DNA of 64,000 nt, taken from the NCBI GenBank assembly GCA_947846985.1, contig CANTUZ010000001.1, positions 71,565,521-71,629,520 on the forward strand, read 5' to 3'. This document shows, one piece after another, positions 1 to 11,230 of this stretch. The first letter of the stretch is position 1. Every line of letters starts with the position of its first letter. The DNA is from Fratercula arctica. Lineage: Eukaryota > Chordata > Aves > Charadriiformes > Alcidae. A program made the translations under genes and the position numbers. The notes under the pieces were generated by a model that did no database searches, was not told the origin of the DNA, and was given only the letters and a program-made list of their open reading frames with translations.

Positions 1-794
1 ATGGTGTGAGGTTCAACAAGGCCAAGTGCCAGTTCCTGCACTTGGGTCACAACAACCCCATGCAGCGCTACAGGCTTGGGGAATCGTGGCTGGAGAGCTG
101 CCTGGCAGAAAATGACCTGGGCGGTATTGGTTGACTGCTGGCGGAATATGAGCCAGCAGTGTGCACAGGTGGCCAAGAAGGCAAACAGCATCCTGGCTTG
201 TATCAGAAATAGCGTGGCCAGCAGGAGTAGGGAAGTGGTCTTCGCCCTGTACTTGGCACTGGTGAGGCTGCATCTCAAATACTGTGTTCAGTTCTGAGCC
301 GCTTACTACAAGAAAGACATTGAGGTGCGGGACTGTGTCCAGAGAAGGGCAACGAAGCTGGTGAGGGGTCTGGAGCACAAGTCTTATGAGGAGCAGCTGA
401 GGGAACTGGTGTTGTATAGCCTGGAGAAGAGGAGGCTGAGGGGCGACCTTATCGCTCTCTGCAACTACCTGAAAGGAGGTTGTAGAGAGGTGGGGGTCGG
501 TCTCTTCTCCCAAGTAATAGGTGATAGGACAAGAGGAAATGGCCTTAAGTTGCGCTAGGGAGGTTTAGATTGGATATTAGGAAAAATTTCTTCACGGAAA
601 GGGTTGTCAAGCATTGGAACAGGCTGCCCAGGGAAGTGGTTGAGTCACCACATCTGGAGCTATTTAAAAGACGTGTAGATGTAGTGCTGAAGGACATGGT
701 TTAGTGGTAACTTGACAGTGCTAGGTTAACAGTTGGACTTGATAATCTGAAAGGTCTCTTCCAACCAAAATGGTTCTATGAGTCTATGATTCTA
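1..794 (+). mobile_element. CR1 LINE, 3' part, cut by window start
   Basis: This is the C-terminal reverse-transcriptase coding region and 3' UTR of a chicken-repeat-1 (CR1) non-LTR retrotransposon, read on the plus strand. Recognisable pieces in order are the HLG..NNPM region near 40-65, the SRSREV.F.LY segment near 220-255, the [20 protein letters not shown] segment at about 390-450, and the [10 protein letters not shown] segment near 615-640. The copy ends in the CTATGAGTCTATGATTCTA tail at about 772-793, typical of avian CR1. It is dead: a TGA near 295 interrupts the frame where a tryptophan is expected, and a TAG occurs near 557. The 5' part lies outside the window. Short open frames here on both strands are fragments of this element, not host genes. 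Confidence 0.93.
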
Positions 795-2264
795 ACTGAA
801 CTTGGAAGCCAGTGGAGTTTATGCAACATGGGAGTAGTGTGGTCTCAGGGAACAAACCTGGATATGCAGCTACACCTTCCACCCCCTTTTATTTCTCAGC
901 TGCCTGAGATCCGTGTTGAGCACAGAGTAACAGCACTTGGGGAACTGTAGCAAAGTCGACACCTCCAAGAAAGGCTTCTAACTCCTTAGCTGACTGGACA
1001 GGCAGAAACAGCCCTGGCTACTGCTGCTAGCAGTCACATTGTGAAACAGTGCGGGATTAAAGCAGGAGATTTTGTACTTGGGGGTCAAATTCTTGAGGGA
1101 ATGTAAAATGGCCCCCTCATGTCTTCTGCACTGGGGAGCAGATGAGTCATCCTCACTGCAGAGAGTTACGCACTGAGCAGGGATGGGATTTTTCAATGCA
1201 TTTAGCACCGACCTAATAACTTTCTTATTGGTGTCAAGCAGAAGAGAAGAGGGACAGAGCTAACCATTTATTGCAGCTGTTTAAGTAAATGGTGCAAGCA
1301 ACACCTCATATGTGAAACTTGCAGGAAGGCTGAGGGCATCAGGGTGGATGTCTGAGCCACGGGGACGGGGACAGGGGGGCGGTGTGTGTGTGTGTCACAG
1401 AGAAGGAGTTTCTGTTTCAGCTCTCCTGGCTTTTGTTCTCAAAGATTTAAACCAGGTTTTGCCTGGGTAACCCAAGTGGCTTTTCCCAACTCTGTCATTT
1501 AAGTCTATGGTGCCCAAATTGAATGGCCTTTAACGTTAGTCTTTAAATCTTTTAATGTAGTGATTAAACATGACAGGGATTAAGTCCCCGTCCAATAGCA
1601 GCTCACCTGGGTATGTTGTTGGTTAGATGCAAAGCACAAAGCCAAATGCTCTTAAGCACCCAAGCATACTGCTGTTCCAAAACGTAGCAAGCTCCGTCAT
1701 GTCTTGTGATTAGGAAGCATTTCTTTTTTACTGAAGACAGAGTGGAATGAAAAGCTGAAAAAAAGAAAGTCTTACAGATTAAAAAAACCCCATAGATTGT
1801 GGACATAGGTTAGAACAGAAATTGAAGGGTTTTATCCTAACTATTTGTACATATGTATATGGTATGATTTAAATATATTTATGAGGTACCTAGTCTAATG
1901 GAAAAAGAACTCAAAAATTCATAATATTCTCAGGTATCCAGGTGAGAGACTAAGTTACACATACAAGGCAAATCAAATAGAGTTTGACACAAAAACTATT
2001 AACTAATAAAAACATTTCTCTGGTTGCTGAGTCGCTTAAAAATCTCCCAGGGAATGTCAGAAAGAAGGTGCCTGTGTGAGCCATGGAGCCTTTAATTATA
2101 GCAGCACACAACATATTTATTCTTGCAGGATTTTTGCCTCAGTATGGTTTTTTCCTCCTCATCATTTTATGTGGGTCTTAAGGTTAACATACAGTTCATG
2201 CATGATTTAAACCCTGTTCTGGAGGCAATGTCCTTTGTTTCCTCATTGGCCTTTTCCTGTGATG
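795..2264. other. Unique AT-rich sequence, no gene seen
   Basis: I see no coding pattern or recognised repeat. It holds a short GT run (about 1382-1395) next to a G-rich stretch at 1361-1379, and an A/T-rich part from about 1750 onward. Short open frames are scattered and unremarkable. Confidence 0.6.
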
Positions 2265-2395
2265 ATAATCACTATAGCATCTGAGTGCTTCACATGGCTT
2301 TATTTTCATAACATCTTGAAGAGGTGAATAGGTAGCATTACTGTGCTTTACAGATTAACAATAGAAAGTTTGAGGTAAAAAATGAAGTCAGTTTA
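2265..2395 (-). mobile_element. MIR-like SINE relic
   Basis: The plus strand reads like a reverse-complemented MIR core and tail. It has an ATAGCATCTGAGTGCTTCACA-type segment at about 2274-2294, a TCATAACATC element, and a GTGCTTTACAGATTAACAATAG segment matching the usual MIR stretch around ACAGATGAGGAAACTGAGG. It is heavily diverged, as expected of an amniote-age SINE. Boundaries are approximate and the family call is by eye. Confidence 0.55.
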
Positions 2396-3009
2396 TTCAT
2401 TTATTGAGGAAAATGTCATTTCAAGAAATTTAAATTGTCTGTTTGTGGGTTTTGCTTTTACCTGGAAACCCCTCTGGGTAGTATGATTGTGTCACTCTGC
2501 AAGTGTGATGCTTTTGTTTTTTCCTCCAGAAAAATAAAATGAAAATATTTCTCTTCCACATGCTTGAATTTAAGAGGAACACATTTGGTTTTTTTGCACA
2601 TGCTCTAAATATTTCATTTGAAATCTCTTCTCTTGAAAAGAAGTAAATTCGGTCAGCGGAGCAGTGTCCTTGGCGAGTTGTCTCCTAGTGTGTATTCTCT
2701 GTACAGGGGTTACATTATGCCACATGCCATGGCAAATGGAATCAAGACTGGGAGCCTGGGTTTCTAAAAAGCAAAGAAAACACATGGATTCATCATGTTT
2801 TTGATACTTGCAGACATGCCAACAGCCAGGACAAAAATGCAAGTTTCCCTGCAGAACCGGTGTCAGGTACACAATGAAGAAGGTGGCAGAGAGGTGGCTG
2901 AGGCTTTTGAGAGAGCTGGGATGCTCTGTCAGAAACTTTTGTAGGCATTTTTGGACAGAAAAGAAACAAAAAAGGAGAGTCTCAATGCCTCTCAGCTTCC
3001 AAACATAGA
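2396..3009. other. Unique sequence, no gene seen
   Basis: There is no recognised repeat. One short segment near 2813-2867 is open in a cysteine-rich frame and has an AG before it and a GT after it. It is too short and its donor too weak to call an exon. Confidence 0.5.
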
Positions 3010-3440
3010 GGCTTTTATTTTAATCTTTCTGCGTTTTCTTTGCATGGTGCTTTGCACCTCTCGCTCTCTCCTGGTGCCACGTGCTTGCCCTTCTCTGCAT
3101 TCCCAGTTCTCCCCAGATTTCTGTGCTTCTTGTACCATGTTTTATTTATAGAGTGCTCTTCCTGCTGCCTTGCTCAACGCCACTCCCTCCTTTGCTCTTT
3201 TGTGCTCTCATTACTCAGCCGGTTCCAGTTTTCCCTTTTTGTTCCCCCTGCATGTTGTTTTCCTCATGGTCTTGCCAGCCTCCAAACCTCTGTGTTCCCC
3301 ATTTTGCCCTCCTGGTCTTCCTTGCCTTTTCCCTCTCCAGCTGCTGGTCCTCATCTGCTCCCTGCCTCCCCCAAATCCTGCAGACTATGCCGATCCCCAT
3401 CCATTCCACATCTAAATCAGGTGTCTTCTTGCGTGGTGCT
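3010..3440 (+). other. Pyrimidine-rich (C/T-skewed) block
   Basis: The plus strand is strongly biased to C and T over about 430 bases. Because every stop codon needs purines, this bias keeps several frames open at once and yields overlapping open frames of 167, 171 and 81 codons between 3040 and 3596. Their peptides are low-complexity, rich in L, P, S, F and C, with no domain. I read them as a composition artefact. Confidence 0.6.
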
Positions 3441-5340
3441 TGGATGGTGTGTTGCTCTTCAGTTTGGGCTGATGCTCAGTCTGAAGCATCCCAGAGCTGT
3501 AGAAGTGCTGGTTGGGACAAAAGGGAGCACATCTGGCATGTGATGGTCACTTTGAGAAGACCTTTCTGGGGCCAGAGGGGCTGTGGACATCGGTAGGGCT
3601 GCTCAAGGATGAGCAAGATGTGTAAAACAGGATCCGTTGGCAGGCCTGGGGAGGATGCGGAGGGCAGAGGGATAGTGGGGAGGGAGCGTGGGTGGCAGGC
3701 AGGGGACCGAGGTGAGAGACCACCCCGTTCTTCTAAGGTGGCCCTTTAGACAGCCCCGTGATTGCCAGCTCCTCTCCAGGGTTTGCTTTTCCCATCCCCT
3801 CCAAGAGAGCAAGAGTTAATGCAGAGAGTGGCAGCTGTACGTGGCCAAAGCTCTTGGCATGCCTGTGTGACCCAGCCACCGGCACCTGCCTCCTTCACTC
3901 TCCCCAGCCCGGTGCCTGCTGCACAGGGGGCTCTGCCTCCTCTCTCAGGCAGCAAGGCGGTGTGAGGAGTGTGCCGCTTCAACTCTTCTCTCTTTTTTTT
4001 GGTGCACAGTGGCGTGATTCAGCTAGGATTTTGTGGGGAGGAGGAAAGGATGCTTTGGTCGTTCACAAAATCCCTTCGCATGTGCTGCCCCAGGAGGGAA
4101 GCTGCCCTCTGGCTGGGAGAGATTTTTCTATACAGATGATTTAAAGCAATGTGTGCAAGCAGGGGTGGTCAGAGCAGTCTTCCAGTTTAGCTGCTGCCTA
4201 ACCCTAATTTTGAGGTTGAGGAGGGCTGAAGGAACGGGGAACCGGTGTGTAAACTGAGGACAAAGCACACTGAAACCGAAAAGGCTATGCCATGACGAGG
4301 GAAGAAACCATCAACACAGCAAAGAAACTATAGTCTGTACTTACTGCTGGGCTTATGTGTACCTTATTTCTGAAAGCTGTTCATCTGTATGGGTAGTACA
4401 GCTGAGTTAAGTTTAAGGAAACAAAGACTTCGCCCAAAGGTATTCTCCGTCCCAGCAAATGAACTGAAAATATAAAACATATGGGGCAATCTGATTTTTA
4501 ACAATGGTAAAAAAAAAAGAAAAAGCTTTTACTGTGTATTTTAAAGTTTCAAGGACAGCAGAAATCACTGGCGTGACTTAGCTGCATCCAGAGAGCTGAT
4601 GCAATCCATATCAGTAGGGAATTGCTTAACACATCTGGGCAGGGTTCCTGCTGGTGGTGACTGCTGGACCTCTTTGCAGTATAATAGGCGGTATGTGGGT
4701 GTTTTGGGGCCTCCACTGGATTCCTCCCTTTGAGCCTGTAATTTCTGTTTCCCTTGTTTGCTGATAGTCACCAGCTGGGTCCTGGCTTGTGGGGCTGGGC
4801 TGTCCCACCAGATGGGCATGCACATTTGAGACCATAGTGCCTCGGACCCTCAGAAAGCACAAGTAGAAATGGTGGAGGCCTTTCTGATAGCTTCAGCTGG
4901 TGTATTTTGCTATTATTTTATGTACTTTGGTCTGAGAGCCTCCCAAAAGAGGATTTAAGGCCCCTCACACTCAGTTTCCCAGGCAAAATAATCGTGAGCA
5001 TTGGAAATAGAAGTGCCTGTGTCATACCCTCAGCGGAGAGAGGCAGGAGGTGAAGACAGCAGGCGCCTTGAACACTGCCACAATGATGGTGATTGTGGTA
5101 AGCAAAGGTCCCAGGAAGCCTATAAGCTTATAAAAACCCCTTTCAGCTAAAATAAATCACTGCAGCTTCCCTCTCACAGCTGACCAGAGATTTACTCAGT
5201 TTACACTCAGTTTAGGATCCTCCCAAAGCGCTTACAGCCTCTTCTGAACTCCTCCGCATGAATAATCCTTGACTCCTGCTAAGTGTCCGTACAGTTGAAA
5301 AAATAGCGTGTATCTTTGTGCTTTCAAATACCACTGTCGC
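3441..5340. other. Unique sequence with a G-quadruplex-prone patch
   Basis: No gene was recognised. A purine-rich plus-strand patch at 3648-3705 has many G runs. Those at 3662-3664, 3669-3671, 3677-3680 and 3682-3684 satisfy the four-run G-quadruplex pattern with loops of 4, 5 and 1 bases. The short open frames around 3746-4144 overlap on both strands and look like shadows of GC-rich composition. Confidence 0.5.
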
Positions 5341-5800
5341 TGAGGGGAAATCCCCGCTGTTTCCCCCCTCAGCTTTCTCTTTGCTGCTCTCCCCCTCGCT
5401 GGCCAGGATTAGGCTCGACCGCAGCCGACTTTGCTGTCTCACTCCCTGCATTGGGGTGCCAAGCGTTACACACTGACGCAGCAGCTTTTCCCCCCTTCCC
5501 TCCATCTCCCCCGGCTGCCGCCGTTCCCTCAAAGCTCCGGGGCCGCAGTTTCTGCCTGCTGCAGGGAGGTGATGAGGCTTTGAACTTTTGCTGGGGGCTG
5601 GCTTGTTGTGGTGGGTCTGAAGAGCGCAGCGAGGTGCGAGGAGCAGGCGAGGGGCCAAGGGGACAGCTGAAAGCTCCGGGGAGAAGGTTGCCAGGCGCAC
5701 TTTGTTTCCCTCCCAGTTTTGAGCCGGCTGTATGTCCTTCCAGGTCTGCCCCTGCAGCTGGGCTGGCTGCAGTCACGCTGGGAAGCTCGAGCCTTTCTCT
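5341..5800. promoter_or_regulatory. CpG-enriched GC-rich block
   Basis: I count 21 CpG dinucleotides in about 460 bases, against very few in the flanks. The block is clearly GC-rich and drops at about 5800 into T-rich DNA. Such blocks in birds often mark promoters or first exons, but no initiator, start codon in a conserved context or convincing first-exon donor stands out. The open frames of 162, 167 and 135 codons here overlap one another on both strands and carry no recognised domain. The observed CpG level is only about half of that expected from base composition, so this is a borderline island. Confidence 0.35.
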
Positions 5801-8800
5801 TTATTTTTATCTATTTTAATTGTATTTTTTTTTAACCATTTCAAACAGTTTTGTAGGAACAGAGACATAAGATTTTCTTTAATCTTTAAAGGCTGCGGGC
5901 TTTCCTTTTCGGAGCTGAATTATTTGTTGTCAAAATACGTGCATAACCTTGAGATCCCAAAAGCCTGTTTCAGGATTTGTGAACAGGCTGCACATGATTC
6001 TCTTACAAACTATCACTTTAAAGTGCTTCTCTTTCTTCCGCTACTTCTTCATCTGCCTTACCGAGACTGAGGGGTGAACCAATTCCATGTTTACTAATAT
6101 TCTGCCTTGGTAAAACAACACAAAACCACCCACCTATTATTTTTTTTGAGGTGGAAGGAAATAATTATGAACATATGTCAGGATGTGTATCCATGGGTGC
6201 ATGTGTGCAGACGTGCTAGTTTTGATTCAGAAGTGGAAGTGATGGCAGCTAACACTGACAAAATGCAAGCCTATTTCTGACTTCTGTCAGGCTTTTTCAT
6301 GAGCCTAAAGCTCATGAAAGTCACAGGACTGCAGGTTGCTGATTTTAAAAAATGCGATGAAATTATGATCCCACTGAAATTGCTATGAATTTTAATGGAT
6401 ATGAGCTATTAATACAGTGAATAAAAACTTAAAGACCTGGCTTTTTGCTTGCCTATTTGAAATATGGTGTTTTATTATTATTGTTGTCATTCTTGCTGCC
6501 AGTCTGAGGTGCTGACGCTAAATTTCAGTATTTTTGAAGACTCTCCTGGAAAAACTAAATAAAAAGAATCCTGCAGACGACTCACATTGCACTTTAATTG
6601 GTACATTATAATTTTCCCTCTTCTTATTTTCCTTCCGGTTTTTAAAAGTACTTTTAGTTTCTCCAAATCCCTTCGTAAATTTACATTCTGGCTTAGCTGG
6701 TCAATTTTTCTATTTCAGAAAAGTCAAGTCAAGTTGGCTTGGCAAAGCAAATTAATTTCCTTCGAATGCGATGGGTTTCACTGAAGTCTTAGTTCCCAAG
6801 TTCCACAGTCCCCTAACTGCTGAGCTGCATTTATTTACTCAGATGCAAAGCTGTCCAGCTGGAGGAGTTGTTACTTGTAAAGGCAAGTGTTGGAAAAAAG
6901 TGTCGTCTTCCCCCTGTGCTACCTGTATATCCAAGGCCAACTCCAAGTTTTTGGGCGGGGTGCCTGCAGGGCAAGGCTAAGGATGAGCAGTGATGGAAAG
7001 GATCTTACCTCTGCTTTTTCTTTCAGGATTCACACACGTGCTCGCACTCTGCCACAGTCACTTTGGTCTTCCCTGGATTAAGTTTTTAACTCAAGCTGCC
7101 CGTCTCAGCTGAACTTCAAAAAACCCAGGAAAGCACATCATCTGGTTATGGGGAGCAGGGATGCAGAACCAACTGATATGAGAGCATCTATGTAATTCCA
7201 GCTGATGCTGTTGCAGAGGCTGAAGATATCAGACTCATCTTGTTTCTTTTTTTTTTTTTTTTTAATTTACACTGTATCCCGCTGGCGTCAGCAGAGAATC
7301 TTGAGCTGGAGATGGTCACATAGACAAGCGTGTCCTTTTTGTTTCATTGACTTTCTTCTTGATCTTTTCAAGAAGTTTTATATGCTCCAAGCTGCTTAAA
7401 GGCTTTTGACTTTACAGTTTTTTTTAACTGAAATCCTTGTACCTATTTCTGATTGGCTTGAAGAGTCTTATGCAGACACTGAACTGGATTGTGAAAGGTC
7501 TGTGAGTAAGTATTTCAGCTGGTTAATATTCCTTGCCCTGTTCTGGACCGCAAAATATCTCTGTATGTATGTAAATGCCAACCATTCTAAGCTCTGGTTC
7601 AAAGTTTAAATTGCCTGTTGCAAAACCTCATCAACTTTCTCATAATTATTTGTGTACTGGAGCAGCCTCTCTATACAAAAAAAATAAAAGTCAAAGAGCA
7701 GATCAGGTTGAAGGTGTTCTCAGCCATATTTGTTTCTGTCAGTATGTGTTGAGGGACCGGAGAGAGGTGTGTGAAATTCTTCCCTATTTGTCTGCCCAGC
7801 TCTCCCCTTTGGCTGTGCTCAGAGGATGAACTCTTATGAAGAAATGGGAAAAATCTCAGAGAGAGTGCATGGCTCTCAAAACAGTAGCTTGCCCTTTATA
7901 GAAGAACTCATAGTGGGTAATGATTTACACATCTTTAAGGGAAAGAAAAAGTGCTTGACAATGCATGTTTTCCTATGCAATGAGATTTCAAGTTACTAAG
8001 CAAAAGGAAACACGCATAATGTATAGACAGAGGCATAAAGTGAATCTTTTCACCTAGGCTTTTGGAAAATGCTACCCAAGAGAAAATTAGTTGCATAAAA
8101 ACCTATGTCACACTTAATTCTGCGAACAGAGTGGCTGTGTAATTAACCATGCTAGCTGGGGATGAGGACACGTTAGAAGATCAGGTGAGAGAAGCAGAGT
8201 TAAAATAGCGCGAAAATAAGAACCGTGGGGCAGAAGCAATGCTGTGAGGGGAAGAATGACTGGCTAGAAGCTTCCATCCCTACACACACAAGAATGTCTG
8301 TTATATTTTAAATTCAAGTCATAGCAGACTTCAGAATGTGTGCTACTTTGGAAGAGAGAGAACGTCTCTAAAAACGTGCTGAAGCAAGGAACAAGGTGGA
8401 GCATTTCTGAAATACTGAAAGCTTATGTATGTTTTATACCATCTCTTTTCGGTCACAAACCTTTGTTCCTAGTTTAGGCATTTGGCCATCCTCGAGTCCC
8501 TCAATAGGCAGTGGGATTCCTGCTTGGCATCTCCAAAAGTGGTAAAGCATCCCTGCTTGTTCATACAATCCCTGAGAGCAACAATGGGCCTTACTGAAAA
8601 TTTTAACTCAGAGTATGCTGAAAGAAGTGGGATATGGCGCATATGCCAAAACGGATCCTATTTTTCTATTCCATGCCTTCAAAAAAGCCCCAAAAGATTC
8701 AAATTTAGCCAAGCCGCTAAGAAAAAATGAAATGAATGTATCTGTTCTTACAGTGTGTTTCAATGACAGCAACAACACAGGAAAACTGGCAATAAAAGCA

Positions 8801-9129
8801 ATAAATTGAGTGAGTCGGAGTTACCACGTGTCATCATACAGGGGTGAAAGTGAGACTGGTTAGGGAAATACAGGGTGCCTTTGTTCCTCTCTAGGAGCAG
8901 AGACACCATCTCCAGGTTACACTCAAGCAACGGCCACCTCCTGCTGCCCTCAGTGCTTCCCGGGTTACTCACAGCTCTTCTGCTTTGCACAGACGGTGAA
9001 ATTTTCCCTCAACGGCTGGTGTCAGTTTAATAATCTTTGCTGGAAAGCACTCTGCTCGGAGCTTCTCTCTGTTTTCCCCTGCTAATTTCCAAGTGGGAGC
9101 ATCACTCCCTGAAAGTTTGGCTGCTTAGG
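5801..9129. other. Unique AT-rich sequence, no gene seen
   Basis: There is no coding pattern or recognised repeat. It includes a 10-bp-stem hairpin at 6295-6319 and a T17 run at about 7247-7263. Open frames are short and lack domains. Confidence 0.6.
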
Positions 9130-9480
9130 AACTGGGCCGAACTGTGGGGCTGGTTTTAATTTTTGCGCTCTTGCAAACTCTGTCTCTTTTTGTCTCCCCG
9201 TGGCCACGTTTAGCTTCTCCCAGCTTTTTCCCATTCGCTGGTGCGGTAGACCGGGACCTGCTACTCCATAACCAGCCACTCCAGCATCTGCTCCCACGTC
9301 CTCTCTGGGACAGCGGGAAGTGCCAGGTCCGGCGGTGAAAGGTCTGAGAAACGCTGGAGCAAGGCAGTTAAAAAGAATCTCCTCTGAGGGGAATAAGTTT
9401 GCTCTCGCCCACCCTCAAAGACTGCTTCGTGTCCTGCAGCCTACGCTGGAAGATAAGCTCCATTAATATCGAGTCACAAC
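9130..9480. other. Short CpG-enriched block
   Basis: About 17 CpG dinucleotides occur over roughly 350 bases, well above the surrounding sequence. Open frames of 64 to 71 codons exist on both strands without a domain. This could be a diverged regulatory element or a GC-rich patch with no function. Confidence 0.3.
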
Positions 9481-9699
9481 TTTATTTTTAGCACTTAATG
9501 CATTCTCTGTTTTTCCATGCACGTTTCCATTCCCTTTTAATTCGTGAAACTCCTGGCCTCCGTTGCCTCTGGTGGCAAGAAACTGCACCAGGCAGTCGTA
9601 TGCTGTGGGAAAGGGTTGCTTTTCACCCTTTGCCTTTGATTTTCAGCAGATGCCCTCCTGCTCGTGTATGATGGGAAATGATGAACAGGACTCACTTTC

Positions 9700-10340
9700 T
9701 TTGGTGCCATTCATTATTTTGAACACCTTTATCTTTTCCCTTCTCTGAAGCGAGCAGGTTTGATTTTACTATTCATCTAGAGGCTTTTCATACCTCTAAT
9801 TAGTTTCATTGTCATTTCTGAACTCATTTCATTTCTGCTTTGTCCTTCTCAAGGTGTCGGGAACTGATCACAATGCGCTAACTTGGGGTAATAAAAAGTA
9901 TTTTCAGTATCGCTTCTGTGTTCCATTCTTTTTCCTTCCTAACTATTCCTTTTTTTTTATCACTGCGAGACATCTCCGACAATATGCCTACAGTGACACC
10001 CGAGTGTTTTTCTGACTCTTGACAGTTAAATTTAGAAGCCAGAAGATGTAGTTCATATTCTTCCCCTCAGAAGGCACCATCTTCTGTTTGAAAATGCTGC
10101 ATTCATCTGTGATGGCATCTTGCTTTGCTAGTATCTCATTCAAACGCCTCTCCTGGTTTACTTAAAAGTTTTTTGCCTTCCACGATTTTCACTCTCCTGT
10201 TTCTTTATTTATTTTCAAACTTTCTCAGCAAGTGACTTTTGTCACTTGACTGCCCAAGACTGTTTTATATCTGCATTTTATTCCTCTCCATTCCCAGAGC
10301 CTGAGTTTATCTGTACTTGTTACAAGATAACTTGAGTTAT
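9700..10340 (-). mobile_element. Ancient CR1 (CR1-L/L3-like) relic
   Basis: The plus strand matches the reverse complement of an old amniote CR1. Recognisable parts are the CTTCTCTGAAGCGA stretch at about 9742, the ACCTCTAATTAGTTTCATTG stretch at 9792-9811, the CTCAAGGTGTCGGGAACTGATCACAA-like region where CR1 encodes its C-terminal RT segment (about 9848), AAAGTATTTTCAGTAT at about 9896, GACAGTTAAATTTAGAAGCC at 10021-10040, and the ATTCATCTGTGATGGCATCT segment at about 10101. The coding frame is destroyed by substitutions and small gaps. It is older than the avian CR1 copies at 17985 and 37846. The right boundary is vague. Confidence 0.65.
10229..10248. repeat. Perfect hairpin, 8-bp stem, TTTT loop
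   Basis: CAAGTGAC is followed by TTTT and then its exact reverse complement GTCACTTG. It lies inside the CR1 relic, so it may be a chance product of decay. Confidence 0.5.
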
Positions 10341-10342
10341 CT
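10325..10342. repeat. Inverted repeat, 8-bp arms
   Basis: AGATAACT and AGTTATCT are perfect inverted arms separated by TG. GTAC tetranucleotides flank the structure on both sides. Confidence 0.5.
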
Positions 10343-10959
10343 CGTACTTTTTAGTATTGTCCATTTTTAAAATACTTTAGATACAGGTCAGATCAAGGAA
10401 TTACCATGATTTATTAGTAAGTCTCAAAATCTTTGGCTTGACTAGTCTGTACTTAGAGCAAAACCACTTCGTCAACTAGGATAAATCACTAAGGTTCACT
10501 CGGAAGCACAGACGTTGATCAGCTCATCAGTCATACAGGCTGCAGAAGGCCACGGTGCAGCAAATAATCATAATTGATTGATAATTTCAGGGCTTTTCTT
10601 TCTCATTAGAGATACCGACCTACAAACAAGGATAATAGTGTAGCTGTGTATTTCATGATTGTATCAGCCACCACAGGGGCAAACTGGCTGATCAGAAAAG
10701 AACATTCCAAACTTTTTTTTACTAATAAAAATGCTTATCCAGGAATTGCTTAAGCAATTGTCATGACTGAAAAATAGTAACAGGTTAAAAAATGTAATCA
10801 TATATATTTAACACATTTGAAAAAACCCCAGCTTCTTCTCTCTGAATTGCCGGTTTCTGACTTGGGGACTCTGTTTCCAGGGCAACAGTTGATAACATAA
10901 CAAACACTGAGGGAAGTACACGAGAGAATTCCCTCTTCTATTTTAGGTGAGAGTTATGT
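10343..10959. other. Unique sequence with a 16-bp palindrome
   Basis: No gene is seen. AATTGCTTAAGCAATT at 10744-10759 is a perfect 16-bp palindrome. The rest is AT-rich single-copy DNA. Confidence 0.5.
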
Positions 10960-11230
10960 CCCTCCGTTATCGCTAAGGAAATGAGGAGTATTTTGCACTG
11001 AGAAGTATTTATCACGCGTCTCTGTGTGAAGAGCTGTCGCAGTATGTTCGTTACCTGATGTTTGCCAAGAGATGGAGCTGCCGAGTCAGACACCCACCAA
11101 GCCTGACCCCCGTAAATCAGGAGCAATATAATAAAACCCTTGGCAGCAAAAGCCTGTAGCCTCTCGTACTGATGCCTGCTGCTCTTCCCCCAGTGACGAC
11201 GGGCTTGCGCTGGGCACTTAGCCAGCTCCG
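10960..11230. other. CpG-enriched block with open minus-strand frame
   Basis: About 15 CpG dinucleotides occur in 270 bases. On the minus strand one frame is open from about 11245 down to a CAG followed by GTAACG at about 11059, a good donor-like motif. It passes through a hydrophobic stretch (FIILLLIYGG) that would suit a membrane segment. No convincing polypyrimidine-backed acceptor precedes it, and I do not recognise the peptide. It could be an exon, an old domesticated fragment or chance. Confidence 0.2.

Noticed and set aside
13..513. 166-codon minus-strand frame
   Set aside because: Antisense to the CR1 coding region at the window start.
2813..2867. Short cysteine-rich plus-strand segment between AG and GT
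   Set aside because: Only about 54 bases with a weak donor (GTACAC) and no neighbouring exons.
3040..3596. Frames of 167 and 171 codons
   Set aside because: They are produced by the pyrimidine-rich composition; overlapping, low-complexity and without a domain.
5212..5819. Frames of 162, 167 and 135 codons on both strands
   Set aside because: Mutually overlapping frames in a GC-rich block; no domain or consistent splice context.
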